64,000 nucleotides of DNA. Source: Polaribacter filamentus. Its GTDB lineage: Bacteria > Bacteroidota > Bacteroidia > Flavobacteriales > Flavobacteriaceae. The notes below the pieces were generated by a model that ran no database searches, was not told the DNA's origin, and saw only the letters and a program-made list of their open reading frames with translations. This document shows, one piece after another, positions 38,601 to 46,093 of the stretch; position 1 is the stretch's first letter; the number at the start of each line of letters is the position of its first letter. The position numbers and the translations under genes are program-made. The stretch covers positions 1 through 64,000 of the forward strand of contig NZ_MQUA01000004.1 in NCBI RefSeq assembly GCF_002943715.1, in the 5' to 3' direction.

Positions 38601-39967
38601 CGTATGTCTGGAGTGATTTAGGAAGCGGCCCTTTGAGAAGAGACTTGGCTCCCGGTATTTATGACGTTACAGTTACAGACAGTAATAACTGTCAAAAAAT
38701 GGTACAATTTGAGATAATTGAAGCACCGCTATTTAAGATCGACCCAATAACAACTCATATTTCTTGTTTTGGAGCAACAGACGGCTCAATTGACTTAAAT
38801 TTAGTTGGAGGTATAGCTCCTTTAAATATTACTTGGGGTGATGGCAATAGTGCAGGACTTATCCGAAACAATTTGTCTGCAGGCTCTTACAGTGTTTTTA
38901 TTGAAGATGCAGTAGGATGTTCAATTGCAAAGAACTTCTCTATTATTGAACCTAATGAAATTGTATTAGATGCTGTTGTTATTAATGCTATTGATTGTAC
39001 AGACCCAAATAGTGGTAGTATAGACCTACAAGTTGTTGGAGGAACAGCTCCATTTATATTTCTATGGAGTAATGGATCTACTACCGAGGATTTACAAAAT
39101 ATTGGAGCTAATAATTATACGGTGACTGTTACAGATAGTCGTGGTTGTGAAGAACAAAAAACAGTTGTAGTTACGCGTCAAACATCCTTAGTTTTAAGTT
39201 TAAACACTAGTATTATTCCTGATTGTATAAATAAAACGGTAACACAACGAAATGAACTAGAAGTTACTGGTGGTGTTGCACCTTATAGTGTTAGTTGGTC
39301 TAATGGCATGGTAAGTGGTGCTAATAGTGAAATTATGGAGACCACACAAAATGGCACTGTTATAGTTGAAGTGATCGATAGTTTGGGATGTACAGAGCAG
39401 TTGGTTTTTGATATCAACCTATTTATATTAGGAGACCCTAGTTTTAATTATAGTTCCTTTGCGAACACTAACTACGGAATACTATCTATAGAAGATCCAA
39501 TTACATTTAATAGCACGTCTACAGGAGATATTCTGACTTACCTTTGGTCTTTTGGTGACGGAAATACCTCAACAGATAAAGACCCTATTCATACATATGT
39601 AGCTGAAGGGACATATGAAGTAACTTTAACCGTTCAATATCCATACGGATGTTCTTATGTAGATACGATGACAGTAAATATTGGGAAAGGGTATGATATT
39701 GTAATACCAAATGCTTTTACACCTAATGATGATGGGTTAAATGATGTAATTAGACCTGTTTATATTGGTATGATTGATGTAGAGATGAGTATTTATAGTA
39801 CTTGGGAAGGGTTGATTTATTTTGAAAAGGGACTCGAGTTAAACGGGTGGAATGGGACTATAAAGAATAGTTTAGCTGAAAATGGGAATTATATAATAAA
39901 AGTTAAGGCAACCACTTTTTATGGATTAGTATTAAGTTTTAATAGACCTATAACTTTAATAAAATAA
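29693..39967 (+). CDS. sprB: Giant SprB-like cell-surface adhesin with T9SS type-B C-terminal domain
   Basis: A 3424-residue secreted protein. The start is GTG, chosen because it opens a clear signal peptide (residues 1-31, cleavage after GSAQ). Dozens of SprB-type repeats follow, each with a Cys-containing opening (SCFG.TDG, SCNGA.DGSI, LCFGENTG), a core (GG..PY.Y.W) and an ending (AGTYT.TITD.NGC). Residues about 838-2773 form seven copies of a three-module unit of exactly 267 residues. A PKD domain (YLWSFGDGNTSTDKDP) lies near residue 3280. The C-terminus (NAFTPNDDGLNDVIRP to the end) is the gliding-motility-associated type-B sorting domain. SprB is the mobile adhesin of flavobacterial gliding. 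Orthology to the type SprB, rather than a paralogue, is likely but unproven. Confidence 0.9.
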   Translation: MKKIIRTPSKHFIYILFFVFGFLTSFKGSAQITISSVVVNSCTGSITVTVGGGDGNYGYKWFKENQEPPPNNWDPLIDDDWFINDQAPGRYRVIVTDANDEVEGVYDISESVDLIVTEIFSGLVCPEDLNSGVIILRFRNGFPPYTWTLAGSTERAGIFTPTDTPYYLSIDNIPVGNYTFAWTDDFGCSGTEEITVSAPPITELTINTTTDVLCFGDSNGGINISLTGGWGPNYAINIVSDGQAPQPIENFTNIGDGTSYTINNLAAGTYQIYYYDKLANPPLTTTYGLDVSNYNCAKSKTFTINTPLELISTPTGELLSCFGDTDGNITGTITGGTAPYSITLDGTATQITVIADGDSFNFSGLSAGTYDFTITDAVNCSITAQALITQPDELITGFVSKQDVSCNAGTDGNSMVSVTGGTAPYIFKVDGVLVTPTLASGDNYTIGNLSAGTYNITITDQNNCTASTVITQTIKEPSSLAVAASGETLTCFGDSDGNITGSISGGTAPYNITLMETGVQFTGIIDGGAFDFSGLSAGTYNFTITDAKDCTTTVQETINTPLELISTPAGELLSCFGATDGNVTGTITGGTAPYTIKLDGTATQITGIADGGSFDFSELSVGTYNFTITDAVGCIDTAQAAITQPDELITDFVSKQDVSCNTGTDGNIIVSVTGGTAAYIFKVDGVLVTPTLASGTNYTIGNLSAGTYNITITDQNDCTATTDIEQTITEPAEISLSLVSFENLSCFNSGNGSITVGVTGGTLSTTPGAPNYIFTLTGPSAVIAQDNGGGTWTFGSLDEGTYTISVTDQNNCISNPAQITQELTQPLAINFTALEQDISCNGTEDGSIDIIVTGGTIPYTYLWTSPNGFNATTQDISALAPGEYSITVIDDNGCTVEETYTIEEPDVLGVLGDPFDYSGYGVSGNGLSDGIIDITVTGGTTPYTYSWTSLNGTIPVGQETQQNLSNLNAGTYTLLITDKNGCTITKTWEITEPFELLINENPASHVDVLCFGENTGVIKVVVTQQSVGPYDYAITDSSGVEVERVTDQNAVSYVFDDLLADTYTVTVTDANGISKSINNIIIAQPLSLLEISSEIISDFNGFGISCNGAADGSIDITVSGGTTPYTYVWEGPNGFSATSQDISALSPGDYTITVTDANGCITSPETYTITEPDVLGLAGDLSDYNGFGVTGNGLSDGIIDITVTGGAIPYSYSWASLDGSIPVGQETQQNLSNLNAGTYTVQITDTNGCTITDTWIITEPQELLILEEIASHVDVLCFGENTGVIKVVVDQGSVAPYDYAITNSLGVEVERVTDQNAVSYVFDELLADTYTVTVTDANEISKSINNIIIAQPAAILSIDTVDLSLNNGFNISCNGAADGSIDITVSGGTTPYTYVWEGPSGFNETTQNISALSPGDYTITVTDANGCITSPETYTITEPDVLGLAGDLSDYNGFGVTGNGLSDGIIDITVTGGAIPYSYSWASLDGSIPVGQETQQNLSNLNAGTYTVQITDTNGCTITDTWIITEPQELLILEEIASHVDVLCFGENTGVIKVVVDQGSVAPYDYAITNSLGVEVERVTDQNAVSYVFDELLADTYTVTVTDANEISKSINNIIIAQPAAILSIDTVDLSLNNGFNISCNGAADGSIDITVSGGTTPYTYVWEGPNGFSATSQDISALSPGDYTITVTDANGCITSPETYTITEPDVLVLGGVLSNYNGFGVSGNGLSDGSIDITVTGGTTEYTYSWTSSDGIIPSGQETQEDLTGLNAGTYTVLIKDANDCTITKTWEITEPQELLISEETASHVDVLCFGENTGVIEVVVDQGSVAPYDYAITNSLGVEVERVTDQNAVSYVFDELLADTYTATVTDANGISKSINNIIIAQPLSLLEISSEIISDFNGFGISCNGASDGSIDITVSGGAAGYTYAWTSPNGFNATTQDISAFAPGAYSITVTDANGCSTSPETYTITEPTALVLGGVLSNYNGFGVSGNGLSDGRIDITVAGGTTLYTYSWTSLNGTIPVGQETQEDLTGLNAGTYTVLIKDANDCTITKTWEITEPQELLISEEIASHVDVLCFGENTGVIKVVVDQGSVAPYEYTITDSSGVEVERVTDQNAVSYVFDELLADTYTVTVTDANGISKSINNIIIAQPLSLLEISSEIISDFNGFGISCNGAADGSINITVSGGAPGYTYAWTGPNGFSATSQDISALAPGAYRITVTDANGCSTSPETYTITEPTALVLGGVLSNYNGFGVSGNGLSDGRIDITVTGGTTEYTYSWTSSDGIIPSGQETQEDLTGLNAGTYTVLIKDANDCTITKTWEITEPQELLISEETASHVDVLCFGENTGVIEVVVDQGSVAPYDYAITNSLGVEVERVTDQNAVSYVFDELRADTYTVTVTDANGISKSINNIIITQPAAILSIDTVDLSLNNGFNISCNGAADGSIDITVSGGTTPCTYVWEGPSGFNETTQNISALAPGAYTITVTDANGCSTSPETYTITEPTALVLGGVLSNYNGFGVSGNGLSDGSIDITVNGGTTPYNYSWTSLDGSIPSGQETQQNLSNLNAGTYTVQITDTNGCTIADSWTITEPNELVISEETASHVDVLCFGENKGVIEVVVDQGSVAPYDYKITNSLGVVVEQVNAQTALNYVFDVLFADTYTVTVTDANGISKSINNIIITEPLSLLEISSEIISDFNGFGISCNGASDGSIDITVSGGAAGYTYAWTSPNGFNATTQDISALAPGEYTITVTDANGCSTSPETYTITEPDEIIINTTLLQDVQCFENSDGKIEITITGGTGDFTYNWTKNSTPYATTKNLAGLSPGEYVLIVQEDGNAQCYRTKTFTITQPDLLEIAFESKTDILCYGDSTGSAQISVTGGTSPYQYSWMEASGATYNTQDLVGVPAGDYQLTVIDALGCSDTFNVILNEPDNIVLNESKTDITCFGSNDGTISIAVTGGVSPYTYVWSDLGSGPLRRDLAPGIYDVTVTDSNNCQKMVQFEIIEAPLFKIDPITTHISCFGATDGSIDLNLVGGIAPLNITWGDGNSAGLIRNNLSAGSYSVFIEDAVGCSIAKNFSIIEPNEIVLDAVVINAIDCTDPNSGSIDLQVVGGTAPFIFLWSNGSTTEDLQNIGANNYTVTVTDSRGCEEQKTVVVTRQTSLVLSLNTSIIPDCINKTVTQRNELEVTGGVAPYSVSWSNGMVSGANSEIMETTQNGTVIVEVIDSLGCTEQLVFDINLFILGDPSFNYSSFANTNYGILSIEDPITFNSTSTGDILTYLWSFGDGNTSTDKDPIHTYVAEGTYEVTLTVQYPYGCSYVDTMTVNIGKGYDIVIPNAFTPNDDGLNDVIRPVYIGMIDVEMSIYSTWEGLIYFEKGLELNGWNGTIKNSLAENGNYIIKVKATTFYGLVLSFNRPITLIK
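32203..38010 (+). repeat. 801-bp higher-order tandem repeat inside the adhesin gene (seven copies)
   Basis: The landmark gatgttttgtgttttgg occurs at 32711, 33512, 34313, 35114, 35915, 36716 and 37517, always 801 bases apart. Each unit holds three SprB modules (SCNGA.DGSI, GFGV.GNGLSDG and HVDVLCFGEN types) of roughly 89 residues. An extra first-type module closes the array. No unit carries an insertion or deletion across the seven landmark intervals. Confidence 0.92.
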
Positions 39968-39974
39968 GTTTGAA

Positions 39975-40979
39975 ATGCGACAAGTTATTATTTTTATATT
40001 TTTAGTATTTACGAAATCCACATATGCCCAAGATCCTATATTTACGCAAGCATTTGCAATTCCTGAAACACTAAACACAGGGTTTACTGGAGCGATAGAA
40101 GGCACAAAAGCAGGAATGATTCATAGAACACAGTGGCCAGGGATAGATTTTGGTATCACCACTCAATTTGCTTTTGTTGACACGTGGTTTGATGAGTTTA
40201 ATAGTGGTATAGGAATAAGTATTTTGAATCATAAAGAAACAAAATCAAGATATACTTTTACACAACTTAATTTAAATTATGCACTTGCTTTTCAAATAAG
40301 TAATGCATGGTATTTTAGACCGAGTGTTTCAGTCGGAATAGGGTCAAAGGATTATGGTTTTCAAAATTTGCTTTTAGAGGATCAAATTAATATTCCTAAT
40401 GGAATTATAAATACCTCAAGTATGGATCCTATATTATTAAACCAGCAGAATTTATTTGTTGATTTATCTACATCACTGCTGCTTAATAATGAGCATTCAT
40501 GGATAGGGCTTACTTTGAGACATTTAAATAAACCGAATATTTCAATGACACATAATGGGGAAACCTCATTAGGAATTTTTTTATCTGTACATGGTTTAAT
40601 AGAGATCCCGTTATCTTATTTTTCTGTAGGTAATCAAAACAGCATCTATCTTTTTTCGAATTTCATGAAGCAAGATAAATATGTTAGATTTGATTTTGGA
40701 TCCCAGTATGTTTTTAATGAATTTTCTATTGGAGTATCTATAGCTACAAATCCAGTTAAAAATGAGTATAATGATTCTTTGGTAACATCTGTAAATCCGT
40801 TTATAGGATTCAAATGGGAAGGTTGGAAATTCAATTATTCATATGGTGTTAATACAAGTAAAATTGGGCAAACAGGAGGAGTATATGAATTGTCAATTAC
40901 ACATGAGTTTTCAGAAAATGGATTTGGAAATAAAGGAAAATATAGAGGAAGAAGATTGAAATGCCCTACATTTTTCTAA
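39975..40979 (+). CDS. sprF: PorP/SprF family type IX secretion outer-membrane protein
   Basis: A 334-residue outer-membrane beta-barrel protein with a signal peptide (residues 1-18, ending TYAQ). It opens with the family pattern QDPIFTQAFAIPETLNTGFTG and later shows YALAFQISNAWYFRPSVSVG and GFKWEGWKFNYSYG. It lacks a plug domain. SprF-type proteins are needed for surface localisation of the SprB adhesin encoded just upstream. Here the start lies 7 bases after the adhesin stop, so the two are co-transcribed. The family call is firm. The symbol follows from the neighbour. Confidence 0.88.
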   Translation: MRQVIIFIFLVFTKSTYAQDPIFTQAFAIPETLNTGFTGAIEGTKAGMIHRTQWPGIDFGITTQFAFVDTWFDEFNSGIGISILNHKETKSRYTFTQLNLNYALAFQISNAWYFRPSVSVGIGSKDYGFQNLLLEDQINIPNGIINTSSMDPILLNQQNLFVDLSTSLLLNNEHSWIGLTLRHLNKPNISMTHNGETSLGIFLSVHGLIEIPLSYFSVGNQNSIYLFSNFMKQDKYVRFDFGSQYVFNEFSIGVSIATNPVKNEYNDSLVTSVNPFIGFKWEGWKFNYSYGVNTSKIGQTGGVYELSITHEFSENGFGNKGKYRGRRLKCPTFF

Positions 40980-41353
40980 TTAAATTCCTCAAAAGAGACA
41001 AACATGTTTATCCAAATAATTCTAGATAAACGCAAATTTATTGGCGCTAAAACAACTAATGCTACAAAAACGCTAAAAAATGATTGTAATAAATTTAGTT
41101 GAAAAGCGAGTGTGGTTATTAAAAAAACAACAATAGAGATTCCAACCGTAATTCCGTAGTTTACATACATAGCTCCATAAAAAAACGAAGGTTCTAGCAT
41201 GTATTTTAGATTACAATTAGGGCAATGATCATGAATTTTGCTAACTTTTAAAGGATTAAAAGTAAACCCATACTTAAAAAAATCGCCTTCTTGGCATTTT
41301 GGGCATTTACCTTTAGAAATGCTGTATAATTTTGTTCCTTTTTTAAACATCAT
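40976..41353 (-). CDS. DUF983 family membrane protein
   Basis: 125 residues. The N-terminal zinc-ribbon-like cysteines are KCPKCQEGD and DHCPNCNLKYM, followed by two membrane segments (about residues 65-84 and 88-105) and the C-terminal LRLSRIIWINMF. The function is unknown. Its stop codon overlaps the sprF stop region (convergent, 4 bases). It is divergent from the ABC-F gene. A second copy of its 3' end lies at 28498-28570. Confidence 0.88.
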   Translation of the reverse strand: MMFKKGTKLYSISKGKCPKCQEGDFFKYGFTFNPLKVSKIHDHCPNCNLKYMLEPSFFYGAMYVNYGITVGISIVVFLITTLAFQLNLLQSFFSVFVALVVLAPINLRLSRIIWINMFVSFEEFN

Positions 41354-41368
41354 AAAATTAAAAATTTA

Positions 41369-41376
41369 TACTTTTG
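41369..41376 (+). promoter_or_regulatory. -7 element upstream of the ABC-F gene
   Basis: The sequence tacttttg fits TAnnTTTG, 49 bases before the ABC-F ATG, in the gap divergent from DUF983. No convincing -33 element. Confidence 0.4.
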
Positions 41377-41424
41377 CAAAGATAAATTTTTATCAATCTA
41401 ACTTAGTAACATTTATAGCATTTA

Positions 41425-43341
41425 ATGTTAAACGTACACAATTTAACAGTTTCTTTTATGGGAACTGAATTATTTTCAGGAATCACTTTTAAACTAAATA
41501 AAGGTGATAGAATAGGCTTAATAGGTAAAAACGGTGCAGGGAAATCTACGCTTCTAAAAGTGCTTTCTAAAGATATAGAAAGTAGCGGAACAATGGCTTT
41601 TGATAAAGACGTTAAAATTGGTTTTTTAAGACAAGATATAGATTTTGTTGAAGGAAGAACTATTTTAGAAGAGGCTTACCAAGCTTTTGTAGAGATTAAA
41701 GAAATTGAGGTTTTACTCGATGAAATAAATGAGCAATTAATTACAAGAACCGATTACGAAAGTGACGGTTATAGTCAATTAATTCATGATTTAACGGATA
41801 ACACAGAACGTTATGAATTGCTTGGAGGTTATAATTATCAAGGAGACACCGAGAAAATTTTACAAGGTTTAGGTTTTCAAAGAGACGATTTTGATAAATT
41901 GACAGATACTTTTTCTGGTGGATGGAGAATGCGTATCGAGTTGGCAAAATTATTATTGCAAAATAATGATATTCTATTATTAGATGAGCCTACAAATCAC
42001 TTGGATATTGAGTCTATTATCTGGTTAGAGAATTTCTTAAGATCTTATTCAGGAGCAATTGTATTGGTTTCTCACGATAAGATGTTTTTAGATAATGTAA
42101 CGAACAGAACTATTGAAATTTCTTTAGGTCAGATTTACGATTATAAAAAACCATATTCTCAATTCCTATTATTAAGAGGAGAGATTAAAGAAAAACAGTT
42201 ACAAGCTCAGAAAAATCAAGAGAAAGAAATTAAGCAAAAACAGTTTTTAATTAATAAATTTAAGGCAAAAGCGAGTAAAGCATCGATGGCACAATCTTTA
42301 ATGAAACAACTTGATAAAGTTGAGTTGATTGAAGTGGATCAAGATGACAATCAAGCAATGAATATTCGTTTTGCAATTTCTAAAGAACCGGGAAGAATTA
42401 TTGTTGAAGCAGAAAATCTATCTAAAAGTTATGGTGATAAACATGTTTTAGAAAACGTAGATTTACTAATAGAGAGAAATAGTAAGATTGCTTTTGTTGG
42501 TCAAAATGGTCAAGGAAAATCTACTTTGGCTAAAATGATGGTTGGTGAAATTCCGTTTAAAGGCCATTTAAAACTTGGGCATAATGTGGAACTTGGTTAT
42601 TTTGCACAAAATCAATCAGAAGAATTACCACCAGAAAAAACCGTTTTAGAAATTATGGAAGACGCCGCAACTGATGGAAACAGAATGCGTGTTAGAGATA
42701 TGCTTGGATCCTTTTTATTTGGTGGAGATACTGTAGATAAAAAAGCAAAAGTACTTTCTGGAGGAGAAAGAAATAGACTTGCTTTGTGTAAATTATTGTT
42801 GCAGCCATTTAACGTTTTGATAATGGATGAGCCAACAAATCACTTAGATATTGCCTCTAAAAACGTACTAAAAGAAGCTTTAAAGCAATTTAGCGGAACA
42901 TTAATCTTAGTTTCTCACGATAGAGATTTTTTACAAGGATTAACTTCGACTGTTTATGGTTTTAAAGATAAAATTATAAAAGAATATTTAGGTGATATCG
43001 ATTATTTCTTAGATCAGCATAAAATTGAAAATCTACGTGAAGCTGAAAAAAGAACAGTTGTAAAAGTAGAAAAATCAAGCGCTAAAGTTGAAGCAGATCA
43101 GCTTTCAAAAGAAGAAGAGAAAGAGTTGAAAAAACTAAATAACAGACTTTCTAAAATAGAATCAGAAATAGCTGATTTCGAGTCAGAAATTGTGAAAATC
43201 GATTTAGAATTGGCTAAAAACTATGACGAAGTTTCTTCTAGGCCTAACTTCTTTGAAAAATATAAAGCTAAAAAAGCAAAAATAGATAGCTTGATGGAAG
43301 AATGGGAAAAAGTGGAAGCAGAAGTAGCTGTATTTTCTTAG
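41425..43341 (+). CDS. ABC-F family ATPase (Uup/EttA-like)
   Basis: A soluble tandem ABC ATPase, 638 residues, of the class that acts on ribosomes rather than as a transporter. The two domains carry Walker A GKNGAGKST and GQNGQGKST, signatures SGGWRMR and LSGGERNR, and Walker B LLLDEPTNHLD and LIMDEPTNHLD. A charged linker lies between the domains, with a C-terminal coiled coil (residues about 545-638) as in Uup-type members. There are no membrane segments. The exact subfamily is uncertain. Confidence 0.93.
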   Translation: MLNVHNLTVSFMGTELFSGITFKLNKGDRIGLIGKNGAGKSTLLKVLSKDIESSGTMAFDKDVKIGFLRQDIDFVEGRTILEEAYQAFVEIKEIEVLLDEINEQLITRTDYESDGYSQLIHDLTDNTERYELLGGYNYQGDTEKILQGLGFQRDDFDKLTDTFSGGWRMRIELAKLLLQNNDILLLDEPTNHLDIESIIWLENFLRSYSGAIVLVSHDKMFLDNVTNRTIEISLGQIYDYKKPYSQFLLLRGEIKEKQLQAQKNQEKEIKQKQFLINKFKAKASKASMAQSLMKQLDKVELIEVDQDDNQAMNIRFAISKEPGRIIVEAENLSKSYGDKHVLENVDLLIERNSKIAFVGQNGQGKSTLAKMMVGEIPFKGHLKLGHNVELGYFAQNQSEELPPEKTVLEIMEDAATDGNRMRVRDMLGSFLFGGDTVDKKAKVLSGGERNRLALCKLLLQPFNVLIMDEPTNHLDIASKNVLKEALKQFSGTLILVSHDRDFLQGLTSTVYGFKDKIIKEYLGDIDYFLDQHKIENLREAEKRTVVKVEKSSAKVEADQLSKEEEKELKKLNNRLSKIESEIADFESEIVKIDLELAKNYDEVSSRPNFFEKYKAKKAKIDSLMEEWEKVEAEVAVFS

Positions 43342-43489
43342 ATTCTTCTATTTCTGATTAGGCAGAAATTTAATTGCAGTAAAATGCATTGCTTTTAAGT
43401 ACCTGTAAAGAATCTGTTTTTTAATTTTATAGTTATTTCGTTTTTAATAAGAAAAACCCTGTTTCCTGTTTTTGCAGGAATGATACATA

Positions 43490-44428
43490 ATGAACTTCGA
43501 TTCTCAAATAGAAACACAAAATCAACAAGTTTTTCTTCCAATTTTGGAAGAAAAGAAAGTAGAACTCTTTATAAAAAGAGAAGATTTAATTCATCCTTAT
43601 ATTTCGGGTAATAAATTTAGAAAATTAAAATATAACCTAGAAGAAGCTAAAAAGCTTAAAAAGAAATCGCTACTTACTTTTGGTGGCGCTTTTTCTAATC
43701 ATATTGTGGCAACTGCAGTTGCAGGTGAAATAGCTGGTTTTAAAACTTTTGCAATTATTAGAGGAGAAGAATTAGGATTAAATCTTACGAAAACATTAGA
43801 AGAAAATGCTACGCTGAGAAAGGCACATGAAAGCGGAATGAAATTCCATTTTGTTTCTAGAGAAGTATACAGACAAAAAGCTTCGTTTGGTTTTATTGAA
43901 AAAATGAAAAATAAATGGGGCGATTTTTATTTAATTCCGGAGGGAGGAACTAATATTTTTGGGGTACAAGGTTGCCAAGAAATTTTAACAAATGAGGATA
44001 AAAAATTTGATTTTATTTGTTGCTCAGTTGGCACAGGAGGTACTATTTCTGGATTGATAAATGCATCAAAAAAACATCAAAAGATTGTTGGTTTTCCTGC
44101 TTTAAAAGGAAATTTTTTATCCGAAGAAATAAAAAAATATACAATTAAAAAGAATAAGTGGCGTTTACTAAAAAACTATGATTTTGGTGGTTATGCCAAA
44201 AATAATGAAGAGTTGATAGCTTTTATCAATAGTTTTAAAAAAGAAACCGATATTTTATTAGATCCTGTTTATACAGGAAAAATGTTATTCGGTATTTTAG
44301 ATTTAGTCAAAAATGATTCTTTTGAAGAAAACAGTAAAATATTAGCGATTCATACTGGTGGAATTCAAGGGATTGAAGGCGTGAATCAGAAATTAAAGGA
44401 AAAGAATAAAGAAATTATACAATTATAA
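43490..44428 (+). CDS. PLP-dependent D-cysteine desulfhydrase / ACC deaminase family enzyme
   Basis: 312 residues of fold-type II PLP enzymes. The PLP lysine is in SGNKFRKLKYN (Lys42). The substrate loop is LTFGGAFSNHIVATA, and the glycine loop that holds the PLP phosphate is SVGTGGTISGL. It probably releases ammonia and a keto acid from D-cysteine or a related substrate. Without structural context the choice between D-cysteine and ACC cannot be made. It shares one base with the start of the next gene. Confidence 0.88.
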   Translation: MNFDSQIETQNQQVFLPILEEKKVELFIKREDLIHPYISGNKFRKLKYNLEEAKKLKKKSLLTFGGAFSNHIVATAVAGEIAGFKTFAIIRGEELGLNLTKTLEENATLRKAHESGMKFHFVSREVYRQKASFGFIEKMKNKWGDFYLIPEGGTNIFGVQGCQEILTNEDKKFDFICCSVGTGGTISGLINASKKHQKIVGFPALKGNFLSEEIKKYTIKKNKWRLLKNYDFGGYAKNNEELIAFINSFKKETDILLDPVYTGKMLFGILDLVKNDSFEENSKILAIHTGGIQGIEGVNQKLKEKNKEIIQL

Positions 44429-45261
44429 TGAAGCTAAAAATTTTACTTGGTTGCTTGTTGCTATTGATGCTGTCTAATTGTGGATCTAGCAGGAAGACAG
44501 TTAAAGGTAAGGTTAAAGTAGTTCATAAACAGAAAGGAGCAAAAATTGAGAATTTACCAGATGTAAATCAGAATGCACACATAGAAAGGTTAGAAGAAGG
44601 CTCAAAAAGATTAAATGAATTTTCATTAGAGTATATTAAAAAATATGCGGCAATTGCTGTTAGAGAGATGCATTTACATAGCATACCAGCAAGTATAACT
44701 TTAGCTCAAGGCGTGCTTGAATCAGGTTCAGGACGAAGTGAGCTTGCTTCTAAATCTAATAATCATTTCGGAATAAAATGTCATACTGGGTGGGAAGGAA
44801 AAAAAGTATTTCATGATGATGATGAAAAAGGAGAATGTTTTAGAAAATACAAATACGTATCTTCCTCTTTTAAAGATCATTCACTTTTTTTAGTTCACAG
44901 AAGTCGTTACCGTTTTTTATTTTCTTACGGAGTTACAGATTATAAAAATTGGGCACACGGTTTAAGAAAAGCAGGTTATGCAACTGATCCACAGTACCCT
45001 GCAAAATTGATTTCGATCATAGATGATTATCAATTGCATGAATTTGATCGGGTAAAAAAAGATGGTTTTACTTATAAAAGTACCAATGAAGAAGGCGAAG
45101 AAAATAACCATGAAGAAGTAAATTATTATACCGTACAAAAAGGCGATACTTTATACTCAATTTCTAGAAAATTTAAAATAACAGTAAGTGTTTTGAAAGA
45201 ATTAAATGGTTTAATAGGTAACGATTTGTCCATTGATCAAAAATTAGTGATCAATTATTAA
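44428..45261 (+). CDS. Lipoprotein glucosaminidase with C-terminal LysM domain
   Basis: 277 residues. It has a lipoprotein signal (LLLLMLSNCGSS, Cys18) and a glucosaminidase/FlgJ-like hydrolase domain (about residues 60-210). Recognisable stretches there are ITLAQGVLESGSGRSELA, with the likely catalytic Glu, NNHFGIKCH and GLRKAGYATDPQYPAKL. One LysM peptidoglycan-binding repeat (YTVQKGDTLYSISRKFKI) ends the protein. It should cleave peptidoglycan glycan strands in the periplasm. Co-transcribed with the PLP enzyme upstream. Confidence 0.9.
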   Translation: MKLKILLGCLLLLMLSNCGSSRKTVKGKVKVVHKQKGAKIENLPDVNQNAHIERLEEGSKRLNEFSLEYIKKYAAIAVREMHLHSIPASITLAQGVLESGSGRSELASKSNNHFGIKCHTGWEGKKVFHDDDEKGECFRKYKYVSSSFKDHSLFLVHRSRYRFLFSYGVTDYKNWAHGLRKAGYATDPQYPAKLISIIDDYQLHEFDRVKKDGFTYKSTNEEGEENNHEEVNYYTVQKGDTLYSISRKFKITVSVLKELNGLIGNDLSIDQKLVINY

Positions 45262-45389
45262 AAGCGTTTTTAATTCTTTAAAAATTGCGTTAATAACTAT
45301 TTTGGACTTTAACATCTCAAGTGATCATTTTTTTATGGACATGTATCCAAATAAATAAATATTTTTATCATATAACTAAAAAATTAATA

Positions 45390-45972
45390 TGATGAAAAAA
45401 TTAAATTTACAACGTATTTGTTGTCTTTTTACAATTGCGTTTTCTTTGGTTGCGTTTATATTAAATGCCCGAACGAAAATGGATTCTGTCAAAGGGATTG
45501 ATTAGTCTAGGTTAGACAACGGATTAAAAGTATTCCTATTTCAAGACAAATCGGCTCAAACAAGTACTGTAAATGTTATCTACAGAGTTGGTTCTCGATA
45601 TGAAGGTTATGGTGAAAAAGGAATGGTACATTTATTAGAACACTTGGTTTTTAAAGGAACGCCTAATCATCCTAATATTCTTGAAGAATTGACTGCTCAT
45701 GGTGCAAGACCAAATGGACCTTCAAGAGTTTTAACAGAAGGGTTAATAAATACGGCGTATTTATGGCATAATTGTGGAAATACTACCATTGGAAATAAAT
45801 TGGATAAAGATAGAACGAGTGCAATTGAAAATTTAAAAGCATTCTGCAAAAAATAGTACAGACAGACAATGCCGTTTTAATGTTTACTGGTAAATTTGTT
45901 TCAGAAAAGACTTTAGCGCACTTGTCAATAAATAGTTTGGCGTACTTAAAACCCGTCGACACCTTTAGTTGA
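45390..45972 (+). pseudogene. Decayed M16 (insulinase-type) zinc peptidase
   Basis: A signal-peptide start (MMKKLNLQRICCLFTIAFSL) is followed by an in-frame TAG (about 45504) just before LDNGLKVFLFQDKSA. The zinc motif survives as HLLEHLVFKGTPNH. The trace then jumps from LTAHGARPNG to PSRVL, skipping about 55 residues present in full M16 proteins. It continues with AYLWHNCGNTTIGNKLD, breaks frame near 45855 (DNAVLMFTGKFVSEKTL) and ends. A stop, an internal deletion, a frameshift and loss of the remaining C-terminal domains make this a clear pseudogene. Confidence 0.85.
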
Positions 45973-45992
45973 TACGCCAATTATAAAGCCAG

Positions 45993-46024
45993 CATAAGAC
46001 GGCGAAAAGCGAAGCAGTCTTATG
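45993..46024. terminator. Hairpin after the M16 remnant
   Basis: Exact 8-base arms cataagac (45993-46000) and gtcttatg (46017-46024), followed by a short T run. A possible terminator before the carbonic-anhydrase-like gene. Confidence 0.5.
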
Positions 46025-46093
46025 TCTTTTAATAGACAGCAATTATTTTTATTAAAAGTTTAATTATTATTATTATAAATAAAAAAATAAAAT

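Noticed and set aside
29693..39967. Regular repeats suggested a CRISPR array or tandem non-coding repeats
   Set aside because: The repeats are long, coding in one uninterrupted frame, and match SprB modules. There are no short direct repeats with unique spacers.
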